Part shown: piece by piece, positions 50,614 through 59,100 of the stretch
Position numbering within the stretch: the stretch's first letter is position 1
Layout of the letters: each line of letters starts with the position of its first letter
NCBI RefSeq assembly: GCF_008727875.1
Contig: NZ_VTWS01000001.1
Span: 744,001-808,000 of the forward strand
Source: Larkinella humicola
GTDB lineage: Bacteria; Bacteroidota; Bacteroidia; Cytophagales; Spirosomataceae
DNA length: 64,000 nt
Direction of reading: 5' to 3'
Position numbers and translations under genes: made by a program
The notes under the pieces: model-generated
Databases searched by the model: none
Told to the model about the DNA's origin: nothing
What the model saw: the letters and a program-made list of their open reading frames with translations, nothing else

Positions 50614-53274
50614 ATGAGCGAAATTCTGGACCCAACTGATTTACCGGAAGATCAAAATGAAAACACCCTCCACCAGCAAACCGTGGTGTCGGGTCTCTAC
50701 GAAAACTGGTTTTTAGAGTACGCATCCTACGTCATCCTGGAGCGGGCCGTTCCGGCCGTTGAAGACGGTCTGAAACCGGTGCAACGCCGGATTCTGCACG
50801 CCCTGAAGGAAATGGACGATGGGCGCTTTAACAAAGTGGCCAACGTCATCGGCCAGACCATGCAGTATCACCCCCACGGTGATGCCTCGATTGGTGATGC
50901 GCTGACCACCATCGGCCAGAAAAATCTGGTGTTCGACACGCAGGGCAACTGGGGCGACATTCGTACCGGCGACGGGGCTGCGGCTCCCCGCTACATCGAA
51001 GTCCGGTTGTCGAAGTTTGGCAACGACGTCATATTTAATCCGCAAACCACCGAGTGGCAATTGTCGTACGACGGCCGGAAAAAAGAGCCGGTGACCCTGC
51101 CCGTTAAATTCCCTCTGTTGCTGGCGATGGGCGTGGAAGGGATTGCCGTGGGCCTTTCGACCAAAATTCTGCCCCATAACTTCATTGAACTGGTTGAAGC
51201 GTCGATCAACATATTGAAAGACAAACCGGTTACGTTATATCCCGACTTTTTAACCGGCGGTTACATCGACGTCAGCAATTACAACGACGGTGGCCGTGGT
51301 GGTAAAGCCCGCATCCGGGCAAAAATTGAGGAATTTGACAAGAAAACGCTGATCATTCGCGAAATACCGTTCGGCACCACGACGACGTCGATCAAGGATT
51401 CGATCATCAAAGCCAACGACGACGGAAAGATCAAGATCAAGAAAGTGGAAGATCTGACGTCGAAAGATGTCGAAATTCACGTTCACCTCGCCCCCGGCGT
51501 TTCCCCCGATATTACCATCGACGCGCTCTATGCCTTCACCGAGTGTGAGGTGTCGGCATCGCCCAATGCCTGCGTCATTATCAAAGACAAACCGCACTTT
51601 GTGACGGTGACCGACATTCTGCGGGTGAACACCCTCCAGACGGTCGACTTGCTGGAACGGGAACTGCAAATCCGGCGGGCAGAACTGTTGGAAAAACTGC
51701 TGTACAGCTCCCTCGAAAAGATTTTCATCGAAAACCGGATTTATCGCAAAATCGAAGAGTGCGAAACGTTCGAGGCCGTGCTGGAAACCATCGACAAAGG
51801 GCTGAAACCGTTCAAGAAGCAATTTTACCGCGAAATTACGCAGGACGACCTGCTGCGACTGACCGAAATCCGGATCAAGCGGATTTCGAAATACGACGGT
51901 TTCAAAGCGGAGGAATTGATGCGGAGACTGGAGCAGGAACTGGCCGAAGTAGACGACAACCTGGCCAACCTGACCCGCTACGCCATCAACTATTACCGGG
52001 ATTTGCTGAAAAAATACGGCAAAGGCCGCGAGCGGAAAACCGAAATCCGGGCTTTTAACACCATTTCGGCCAACGTCGTGGCGGCTGCCAATGCCAAGCT
52101 CTACGTCGACCGCGAAGGCGGTTTTGTCGGTTCCGGTTTGAAAAAGGATGAGTTTGTGTCCGACTGTTCCGACATCGACGACATCATTGTTTTCCGGCGC
52201 GACGGCAAATGTCTGGTGACCAAAATCCAGGACAAAACCTTCGTCGGCAAAGACATCATTTACTGCGCCGTTTTCAAAAAGAACGACGAGCGCAAGGTTT
52301 ATAACCTGCTTTACCTCGATGGCAAATCAGGGATTACCATGGCCAAACGGTTCAGTGTTACCGCCGTGACCCGCGACCGGGAATACGATCTGACGATGGG
52401 CAATCCGAAGTCGAAAGTGTTGTGGTTTACGGCCAACGACAACGGCGAAGCGGAAGTCGTAACGATCAACCTGACGGCGCAGAGTACGGCCAAAATCAAG
52501 CAGTTCGACTACAATTTTGCGGAAGTTGGCATCAAAAACCGCTCCGCACAGGGCAATATCCTGACGAAGTATCCGGTGCGAAAGGTGAGCCTGAAATCGG
52601 GCGGGGTTTCCACCCTCGGGGGCGTCGACATCTGGTATGACGAACACCTCGGCCGGTTGAACCGCGACGAACGCGGAAAATATTTAGGAAATTTCGACAA
52701 CGGAATGAGCATTTTGGTGGTCTATAAAGATGGGCAGTACGAACTGACCAATTATAACCTGACCAACCGCTACGAACCGTCCGAAATTGCGGTTCTGGAA
52801 AAGTTCGACAGCGAGCGAATTCTGTCGGCCATCTATTACGAAGTCAACCAGAAATCGCATTACGTGAAGCGGTTTAAGGTTGAAACCACGACGCAGGACA
52901 AGAAATTCAGCTTTATTGGCGACACAAAAGGCTCAAAGCTGATGGCGGTTACGGCCGACCGGTTTCCGCGTTTCGAAATCGCCCACCAGATGAAAGACAA
53001 GGGACCGCTCGAAAAAATGGTGCTGGAGCCTGAGGGGTTCATCGATGTGCGGGGTTGGAAGGCTCTGGGGGCGAAATTGCCATTTGCCAAGGTGAAAGAA
53101 GTGAAATTGCTCCCTCCCCGGCGCAATAATGAGCGGGATATAGCGGAAAATACCGCGATAACGCCTAACTTAATCGTCGTGGATGCGGAAACGGACGAAC
53201 CAATGGATGATACACCCGAAACGGAAGACAACGGAAGCGAGCCATCCGCCAAACAATTAGGCTTGTTTTCATGA
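50614..53274 (+). CDS. parC: DNA topoisomerase IV subunit A
   Basis: The 886-aa protein starts at ATG 50614. The N-terminal winged-helix region is FLEYASYVILERAVPAVEDGLKPVQRRILHAL, then QTMQYHPHGDASIGDAL and the active-site Tyr127 in AAPRYIEVRL. The tower and coiled-coil gate follow, then a C-terminal beta-pinwheel from ~530. Bacteroidota carry this ParC form beside a distinct GyrA. It works with ParE, absent here, to decatenate chromosomes. The last ~45 residues are acidic and unstructured. It starts ~340 bp after the Nudix gene, and a SanA-like gene follows one base later. Confidence 0.95.
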   Translation: MSEILDPTDLPEDQNENTLHQQTVVSGLYENWFLEYASYVILERAVPAVEDGLKPVQRRILHALKEMDDGRFNKVANVIGQTMQYHPHGDASIGDALTTIGQKNLVFDTQGNWGDIRTGDGAAAPRYIEVRLSKFGNDVIFNPQTTEWQLSYDGRKKEPVTLPVKFPLLLAMGVEGIAVGLSTKILPHNFIELVEASINILKDKPVTLYPDFLTGGYIDVSNYNDGGRGGKARIRAKIEEFDKKTLIIREIPFGTTTTSIKDSIIKANDDGKIKIKKVEDLTSKDVEIHVHLAPGVSPDITIDALYAFTECEVSASPNACVIIKDKPHFVTVTDILRVNTLQTVDLLERELQIRRAELLEKLLYSSLEKIFIENRIYRKIEECETFEAVLETIDKGLKPFKKQFYREITQDDLLRLTEIRIKRISKYDGFKAEELMRRLEQELAEVDDNLANLTRYAINYYRDLLKKYGKGRERKTEIRAFNTISANVVAAANAKLYVDREGGFVGSGLKKDEFVSDCSDIDDIIVFRRDGKCLVTKIQDKTFVGKDIIYCAVFKKNDERKVYNLLYLDGKSGITMAKRFSVTAVTRDREYDLTMGNPKSKVLWFTANDNGEAEVVTINLTAQSTAKIKQFDYNFAEVGIKNRSAQGNILTKYPVRKVSLKSGGVSTLGGVDIWYDEHLGRLNRDERGKYLGNFDNGMSILVVYKDGQYELTNYNLTNRYEPSEIAVLEKFDSERILSAIYYEVNQKSHYVKRFKVETTTQDKKFSFIGDTKGSKLMAVTADRFPRFEIAHQMKDKGPLEKMVLEPEGFIDVRGWKALGAKLPFAKVKEVKLLPPRRNNERDIAENTAITPNLIVVDAETDEPMDDTPETEDNGSEPSAKQLGLFS

Positions 53275-53275
53275 T

Positions 53276-53983
53276 ATGAATCCAATGTCGTACACGACTG
53301 ACCGGGAATCCGGCGATTACAAAGGAGTCAGACCCCGGGTTCGGGTGTCGCGGATGAAGCGTCTCGTGAAGGGAAGCATCACCCTGGCGTTTGCAGGGGT
53401 GACCATCGTGCTCCTTTGTAATTTCTGGGTTGTCTACAGCACCCGGAGTCAGGTCTATTTCGACATGGATTCCCTGCCTTCCAATGAAGTCGGTCTGGTG
53501 CTGGGAACCAGCAAGTCTGTGAAAAGTGGAAACGAAAATCTGTTTTTCCGCTATCGGATGGAAGCCACCGCCCGGCTCTGGAAAGTGGGCAAAATCAAAC
53601 ACATCATCCTGAGCGGCAACAACGACTCGGAATATTATAACGAACCCTCCGACATGAAAAAAGCCCTGCTGCGGATGGGCATTCCGGAGGCTGACATGAC
53701 CCTCGATTACGCCGGTTACCGCACGTTCGACTCGGTAGTTCGCTGTAAACAGGTGTTCAATCAGGACAAGATAACCATTATCTCCCAGAATTTTCACAAC
53801 GCCCGCGCCCTCTACATTGGCAACCACCAGGGCATCGACGCCATTGCCTTTGCCGCCCAGGACATTCCAGGCGGTTATTCCTTCCGCACCCTGATTCGCG
53901 AGTACCTGGCCCGCCCCCTGGCCGTTCTGGATGTGTACGTCGTGCATCCACAACCCGAAATGGAAAATAAGGAGATTCGCTAG
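53276..53983 (+). CDS. SanA/YdcF-like (DUF218) membrane-anchored protein
   Basis: The 235-aa product has a single membrane segment near residues 34-54 and a periplasmic DUF218 domain. Landmarks are VGLVLGTSKSVKSGN, RMEATARLWKVGKIKHIILSGNN, GIPEADMTLDYAGYRTFDSVVRCK and IISQNFHNARALYIG. SanA proteins affect envelope permeability and vancomycin resistance at high temperature; their chemistry is not established. It begins one base after parC and may be co-transcribed. Confidence 0.9.
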   Translation: MNPMSYTTDRESGDYKGVRPRVRVSRMKRLVKGSITLAFAGVTIVLLCNFWVVYSTRSQVYFDMDSLPSNEVGLVLGTSKSVKSGNENLFFRYRMEATARLWKVGKIKHIILSGNNDSEYYNEPSDMKKALLRMGIPEADMTLDYAGYRTFDSVVRCKQVFNQDKITIISQNFHNARALYIGNHQGIDAIAFAAQDIPGGYSFRTLIREYLARPLAVLDVYVVHPQPEMENKEIR

Positions 53984-54113
53984 AGACGATCGTCTCTCGA
54001 CCTGACCGGCAAAACCTGCAAGTTATCCGCCCAATCCCACCGGCTGTTCATTCCAACTAGGCGAACCGTCAAAGCAACTCTACCTTTGAAGGGTTTTCAA
54101 CTACACACCAGAA

Positions 54114-55226
54114 ATGAAATTCGTCTATTTGATCCTGTCGGTCCTGGGTTTCAGTTTCCTGCTCTCCTGCAAGAAATCCGGCTATGAAACCAAGAACGGA
54201 GCCGTCTACTACAAAGGCAACAAGGTCAACCTGGAAGACCTTGATTCGTTTGAGGAACTGAACTCCGTTTATGCCCGGGATGCCGTTGCGGCTTATTATC
54301 GGGGAAGTTACATCGAAGCCCACGGAGCTAGTTTTGTTGCATTGGACGAGCATTATGCTAAAGATAAATCCACGGTTTATTACTGCGATAATTCATTGGA
54401 TGGCCAAACGTATTTTACCTCCCGGAAAAATAGCATCAAGCGATTACCAAAAGCAGATGCCGCTTCTTTTGAACTGTTATTGAATGGCTATGCCAAAGAT
54501 AAACTACATGGCTATTCGAATGGCGTGCTGTTTCCGGTACAGGATATTGCCACCCTCCAGCCCCTTGATTACAGTTTTTGTAAAGATAAAATATTCGGTT
54601 ATTACGCCCTCACGATGATTTCGAACAGTGACGGACCTTCCTTTGAAGTCGTAGGAAACAGTTTTGCCAAAGACCGAAACCGGGTATATTATTGCTGGAT
54701 CAATTACGCCGATCCGAAGGTCCGCAACTTGCCGGTAGCACAGGTCATTCCCGAAGCAGACCCCGAAACATTTGCGGTTTTAGACCTCGATTATTCCAAA
54801 GATAAAAACCGGGTATACTACAAAAATCAACCGCTAAACGGCGCAGACCCGCTCACCGCCCGACTAACGGAGCCAAACTACCATGACTATCTGTCGGATA
54901 CGACACAGGTTTTTTACCAGCACAAACCCATTTCAGGAGCCGATGTAGCCTCTTTTGAGTTACTGAATGACTCTTATGCCCGGGATCAGAAAACCGTGTT
55001 TTACCAGGATAAGCCGCTAAAGAACAGTGACCGAGCCACCTTCACCGTCCTGGAATCTGGTTATGCAAAAGACAATAGACACGTTTATTTCGATGGGAAA
55101 GAAGTAAAAGGAGCCGATGCGGCCAGTTTTAAACTGGTTGAAAACGTGTATAACCAGGATGCGGCTGATGCAAAACACGCGTATCATACGGGGAAATTAA
55201 AAAAAGCCGGTGATGACGAATTGTGA
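54114..55226 (+). CDS. DKNYY-repeat lipoprotein
   Basis: The 370-aa product has a lipoprotein signal ending SFLLSC (Cys ~19). The rest is about nine copies of a ~30-residue repeat centred on Y/F-A-K-D-K/R-N/x-x-V-Y-Y, as in YAKDKSTVYYC, FAKDRNRVYYCW, YSKDKNRVYYKN, YARDQKTVFYQD and YAKDNRHVYFDG. Each is joined by D-x-x-S-F-x-x-L linkers. This is the DKNYY family, of unknown function, found on the surface of many Bacteroidota. It probably forms an elongated beta-repeat structure. Confidence 0.9.
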   Translation: MKFVYLILSVLGFSFLLSCKKSGYETKNGAVYYKGNKVNLEDLDSFEELNSVYARDAVAAYYRGSYIEAHGASFVALDEHYAKDKSTVYYCDNSLDGQTYFTSRKNSIKRLPKADAASFELLLNGYAKDKLHGYSNGVLFPVQDIATLQPLDYSFCKDKIFGYYALTMISNSDGPSFEVVGNSFAKDRNRVYYCWINYADPKVRNLPVAQVIPEADPETFAVLDLDYSKDKNRVYYKNQPLNGADPLTARLTEPNYHDYLSDTTQVFYQHKPISGADVASFELLNDSYARDQKTVFYQDKPLKNSDRATFTVLESGYAKDNRHVYFDGKEVKGADAASFKLVENVYNQDAADAKHAYHTGKLKKAGDDEL

Positions 55227-55240
55227 ATTGGATACTTTCA

Positions 55241-55321
55241 CTTTCGCCCCTAAATCCCCTAAAGGGGACTTTATGCACACTTCGGTGTCCAAGTCCCCTT
55301 TAGGGAATTTAGGGACGAAAG
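55241..55321. repeat. Dispersed CCCCTAAATCCCC palindrome, third copy
   Basis: Arms 55241-55271 and 55291-55321 (CTTTCGCCCCTAAATCCCCT core) are complementary with a few mismatches. The loop itself contains ACACTTCGGTGT. It lies between the convergent DKNYY and DUF2490 genes, as the 16001 copy lies between convergent genes. Confidence 0.88.
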
Positions 55322-55346
55322 CGTAAGAACTAAAATTATTCCATCT

Positions 55347-56081
55347 CTACTTTTTTCTTTTATATCCGAATTTAACTTTATACGTTACGCCAATTACCGT
55401 CCCGCTGCTTTCGTCAGAGTCACTCATAGCCACATCTTTAAATACCGACAAATCCAGGCTTTGCACTTTGGTTAAATCCATCGTAACTCCCGCTTTATAG
55501 CGGATTTGGTCAAATTCAACGCCGACCAGATAAAATACATCAGCGGAGATAAAAGGGGTCAATCGGGAGGAGTTTTTATACGATAATTCAACTTTATTCC
55601 GCAAATAACTTCCAGCCGCTACCAGCCCCTCGGTATCATCTTTAAACTGATTTTGGTACCGAAGCCGGTAGTCCAGTTTCAGGTTTCTCCAGATTTTATG
55701 ATCGTATGTAATCTGCCCGTAAAACCGGTGATAGGGACGGTAATAATACGCATCGGTTTCTTTGTTCCATTTCCTGCGACCCGTATAGCGGTAAAAACCG
55801 CTGATTTCCCAGGATTTGCTGAGTTTGTAGGATAGCCCCGCTTCGCCCAGGAACGCCCGGGTGACCGATACATTTTCACTAAAACGAAGCTGCGTATTGA
55901 CTTGCAGGGCAACCTTTTTTGTAAATTTTTTCTCCAGACTCACCCCCGACCAGAGCCCCAAACCCGTGCTTTGTGACCAGCCCAACACGGGTAACACGAT
56001 CAGCCAGACAATCAGGCCGGCCTGAAGCTGGTTAGCGGAGAAGCGAAGCGGCTGCTTTTTGAACGGATTCGTGTTTTGCAT
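55347..56081 (-). CDS. DUF2490 outer-membrane beta-barrel protein
   Basis: The 244-aa product has a long signal sequence (residues ~20-36, ending GWSQ). Amphipathic strands follow, such as VALQVNTQLRFSENVSV, SYKLSKSWEISGFYRYTGRR, KLDYRLRYQNQFKD and VIGVTYKVKFGYKRKK; a C-terminal aromatic or Phe-like strand is present. It matches DUF2490. It is the last gene of the CotH-VTC-DUF4956 run and overlaps the DUF4956 gene by 50 bp, so it is probably co-translated. A barrel in this operon may export or anchor the product. Confidence 0.85.
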   Translation of the reverse strand: MQNTNPFKKQPLRFSANQLQAGLIVWLIVLPVLGWSQSTGLGLWSGVSLEKKFTKKVALQVNTQLRFSENVSVTRAFLGEAGLSYKLSKSWEISGFYRYTGRRKWNKETDAYYYRPYHRFYGQITYDHKIWRNLKLDYRLRYQNQFKDDTEGLVAAGSYLRNKVELSYKNSSRLTPFISADVFYLVGVEFDQIRYKAGVTMDLTKVQSLDLSVFKDVAMSDSDESSGTVIGVTYKVKFGYKRKK

Positions 56082-56700
56082 CGTCCTGGTAATAATAGAT
56101 GGTGATTTGAGCGGAATCTTTTAGAAAGTCAATACCCTGAATGTCAACCCGGTGAATATCCAGCCCCGTACGGTTTTCCAGGTCCAGCAACAGATCCGGT
56201 CGCCGACCCGGCACGATCAGATCCACCCGGTCGTAGAAGACGGTTTTGCTGAATTCGCGCCGAAAAAGCCAGTTTCCCTCCAGAAGTTGCACACAAAGCA
56301 GGATCAAGCCGTTGATAACCGCCAGTTGGTACCCGCTTCCCTGACTGACTGCCGAAATCAGACCGACCGCAATCACCACGAACAGGTACGTCATGTCTTT
56401 GGCCGAAAGTCCCTCGGTTCGGTAGCGGAGCATCGAAAAAACCGCAAACAGCCCAAAAGCCGCCCCAATCGACATCTGGACCTGATTCAGTAGAAAGGTA
56501 ATCAGGAAAATGATGAGGTTGAACGTAAAAAAAGTCAGGAACAGATCGGTTTTTCGGTAAATGCGGTAGTAGACCAGCCGGATCAGGACAACCACCGTAA
56601 ACAGATCGAGGCCCAATCGGGTGAAAACGCCATCCGGCAGGTTGGCGAATCCCGGGGTGTCAGGCGTAGAGAGGTGTTGCAACAGGAGCGTCATCGGCAA
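56032..56700 (-). CDS. DUF4956 integral membrane protein
   Basis: The 222-aa product has four membrane helices in the first ~150 residues. The conserved block is QMSIGAAFGLFAVFSMLRYRTEGLSAKDMTYLFVVIAVGLI, and a soluble ferredoxin-like C-terminus follows. DUF4956 proteins occur next to VTC polyphosphate polymerases in many bacteria and are thought to form a channel or partner for the polymer. Here it overlaps the VTC gene by 41 bp and the DUF2490 gene by 50 bp, so the three are translationally linked. Confidence 0.92.
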   Translation of the reverse strand: MPMTLLLQHLSTPDTPGFANLPDGVFTRLGLDLFTVVVLIRLVYYRIYRKTDLFLTFFTFNLIIFLITFLLNQVQMSIGAAFGLFAVFSMLRYRTEGLSAKDMTYLFVVIAVGLISAVSQGSGYQLAVINGLILLCVQLLEGNWLFRREFSKTVFYDRVDLIVPGRRPDLLLDLENRTGLDIHRVDIQGIDFLKDSAQITIYYYQDDAKHESVQKAAASLLR

Positions 56701-57466
56701 GGAGTTTGTGTAATTGTTTTAGTTTCGGTTTGAAAAGATTTTGCTTCAGGGTGTGGTCAAGACTGATCAGGCCGAGGCAGTATTTGCTCAGCGAGCCTTC
56801 CCGCAGCCGGTATTGCTTCATCAGTTTCAGAAATTCCGACGCTTTCAGCGCATCCTGTTTCAGTTCGGCAATCACGACCTGCGGATAGCCGCGCTGCTGC
56901 GTTCCATTCCGAAAGCGGACGTCCAGATCAATCGTCAGGCGCTCAGCCGTCGTCTGGCTGACGAGCGTCAGACGGGTATAATTCACCCACAAAACCGGCC
57001 TCAGATGGGCGGTTTCATATCCGGTATTTTGCATCAGAAAAGCCGCACTCGCTTCGTCGAAACCCATGCCGGGGCGGCTGGCGTTCGGAATGCGGGTTTT
57101 GATGGTCCGTCCCTTGTTGTTTTTTAGCTTGACTTCCGTGAATGTGAGGTTCGACTGCACATAATGCCGTTGCCGGATTTTGTAGCGGTTGAGCCGCCGG
57201 GTGCGATGGTCATGGTAAAACCGCAACTCATCGGTGTCGAAATACAGCGTTTCGTAGGTGCAAAGCCGGTTGCCATCAATCTCAAGCCAGGCATAATGGG
57301 GCTGTAACGCCGTCAGCAACCGGGGCAACTGGTGCAGGGGCAGCATGAATTTGGTATCCGTGCGGTTCATCAGCCGGACGCCCTCCATGTCGGCCAGCGC
57401 AATGGGTGCAAACGAACTCGCCCGGGCTTCAATTTCCCGGACATCAACTTGAAAAGGGGTTCGCAT
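56660..57466 (-). CDS. VTC-domain polyphosphate polymerase
   Basis: The 268-aa protein has the VTC tunnel-fold motifs: RTDTKFMLPLHQL, YETLYFDTDELRFYHDHRTRR, NRYKIRQRHYVQSN, and FTEVKLKNNKGRTIKTRI. These give the basic, metal-binding interior that makes polyphosphate from ATP. No signal peptide is present, so it acts on the cytosolic face. It lies 8 bp after CotH and overlaps DUF4956. The family assignment is firm; the polymer made may be polyphosphate or a phosphorylated product handed to the membrane protein. Confidence 0.92.
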   Translation of the reverse strand: MRTPFQVDVREIEARASSFAPIALADMEGVRLMNRTDTKFMLPLHQLPRLLTALQPHYAWLEIDGNRLCTYETLYFDTDELRFYHDHRTRRLNRYKIRQRHYVQSNLTFTEVKLKNNKGRTIKTRIPNASRPGMGFDEASAAFLMQNTGYETAHLRPVLWVNYTRLTLVSQTTAERLTIDLDVRFRNGTQQRGYPQVVIAELKQDALKASEFLKLMKQYRLREGSLSKYCLGLISLDHTLKQNLFKPKLKQLHKLLADDAPVATPLYA

Positions 57467-57474
57467 GGACGCGG

Positions 57475-58887
57475 TTATTTTAAAAACGTACTGACTTCCT
57501 GGTTGCGGGTGACCACGTGGGCTTTCAGGACACCTAGCGCACTGATAAAGTTGGCCGAACTGCTCAGATTCGAATATTTACCGGTCTCGGTAGCCTGCGG
57601 GCCGATGACATACGGCGAAATGAGGCTGGTATTTTTCTCAAAAAGCGCGTTCATGTTGGCGGGTGTGAATACGGTTTCCAGAAACGTCTTGGCGTGTTCT
57701 TTGTAGCGGGCGTAATAAACCGGATCATTGGCTACGTAACGGAGCAGCGGCCAGCTACTGGTCACTTCGGACATGGAAATCGAAACCGCCCGCATACCCC
57801 CGCCCCCGCCATTGCCCGGGTTGCCGCCCCCGCCCACAGTGCTGGTCATCGACATGTTGTGATCCCACGGAATCCAGGTCAGTTTGCCGGCCGGGGCGTT
57901 GTAGAGGTAATAATTGTGTGCCATCGCGCCGTAGGTATCCCAGTTGACGATGGTATTGTTGACTGCCAAAAACTTTAGGTAATGGTCGACGTTGAACGTT
58001 TTTTCGAGGTTGGCCCGCCATTCGGCGGCATTGGTGGTGCGGGTGGTGGCATTGAGGGCCGTCACGAAAGCCTGGGCATCGGACCAGTCGGCCGCCGTTT
58101 CGTTGTTTTTCTTTTCAAACTGGCTTTGCGTAAACTGCTGAAAGGTCGATTCCGGTTTGTAGATGTTGCCGTCGTCTTCGCCAAACTGTTCCTCGACCAT
58201 CGTGTCGTCGATCACTTCGACCATCGTATAAACCCCACAGTATTTCTGGCCTTCGCCGAAATCGATGTACACTTTGTAAAAAGCCGTTTGGGCCGCCGGA
58301 ACACCGGCACTGCGAAAAATATCGGCCACCACTTTCTCCCGAATCAGTGAATTATCACTGTAGGCAGGCGACATCGACAGTTCCTTAAAACCGTAGAACC
58401 GCTGATTTTTGATGTCAGGGAAGTCGTCTTCAAATTTATCGAAGTGCAACCGGAACGGGAGTTTGTAGATGCCGGATCGCCAGGTCGACGATAAACTCGA
58501 GTTGCCTTTCAGCCGAAAACCAACCTTGTTCCAGACTTTTCCGTTAAATTTGACCGGCAGGGCAACATAATCGGGGTCATCGGAACCAAAACCGCCTGCC
58601 CCTCCCATGCCTCCGCCGGTTGTGCCACTGCTGCCGAAATCGCTGCCAAACTTGGTTTTCATGTCCGCGCGGATCGCGGTCCATTCGGCCGCAGTCATGG
58701 TTATTTCCAGGGTATTGACCTGATCCTGCGGAAAAACGACGACATAATTGGGATCGACCTCGTTGCTGTGTGATTCGGTGGTCCAATCCGAATTGGTCGA
58801 GCCCGGCTCAATGTCGATGGCTTTTTGCTGGCAGGAAAACCCGGTACCAACCAAAGCGAGAAGAAGAAGAAGGCGAGATGGTGTCAT
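57475..58887 (-). CDS. CotH-kinase-family lipoprotein
   Basis: I start at 58887 (MTPSRLLLLLALVG), which gives a lipoprotein signal ending GTGFSC; frame extension to 58929 adds a poor leader. The ~470-aa product has the CotH fold: NKVGFRLKGNSSLSS, SDNSLIREKVVADIFRSAGVPA, YIDFGEGQKYCGVYTMVEVIDD, DDGNIYKPE, AVNNTIVNWDTYGAMAHNYYLYN and LTWIPWDHNMSM (metal Asp). Two Gly-rich inserts (GGGMGGAGGFGS and GGGGNPGNGGGGG) are surface loops. CotH proteins are atypical protein kinases. Here it leads the VTC-DUF4956-DUF2490 operon, so ATP use outside the membrane or a polymer phosphate donor is worth considering. Confidence 0.92.
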   Translation of the reverse strand: MTPSRLLLLLALVGTGFSCQQKAIDIEPGSTNSDWTTESHSNEVDPNYVVVFPQDQVNTLEITMTAAEWTAIRADMKTKFGSDFGSSGTTGGGMGGAGGFGSDDPDYVALPVKFNGKVWNKVGFRLKGNSSLSSTWRSGIYKLPFRLHFDKFEDDFPDIKNQRFYGFKELSMSPAYSDNSLIREKVVADIFRSAGVPAAQTAFYKVYIDFGEGQKYCGVYTMVEVIDDTMVEEQFGEDDGNIYKPESTFQQFTQSQFEKKNNETAADWSDAQAFVTALNATTRTTNAAEWRANLEKTFNVDHYLKFLAVNNTIVNWDTYGAMAHNYYLYNAPAGKLTWIPWDHNMSMTSTVGGGGNPGNGGGGGMRAVSISMSEVTSSWPLLRYVANDPVYYARYKEHAKTFLETVFTPANMNALFEKNTSLISPYVIGPQATETGKYSNLSSSANFISALGVLKAHVVTRNQEVSTFLK

Positions 58888-59100
58888 GCACATGTACGGT
58901 TGAGAATCATTATTTGACCGTACGTACAAATTTCTGAAAGCGTTGCAAGGGTATTTCGCTAATTTTGTCCGCTCACGAAACTACTTTGGCGGTTCACTCC
59001 CCTTGTTCGTCGCTTCGTAGGATTGGACTGGGAACCGTATTTTCCTGGAATTAAATTGCGGGCAGCATTGTCATGTTAACCAATCCAGTACCGTGACGCT

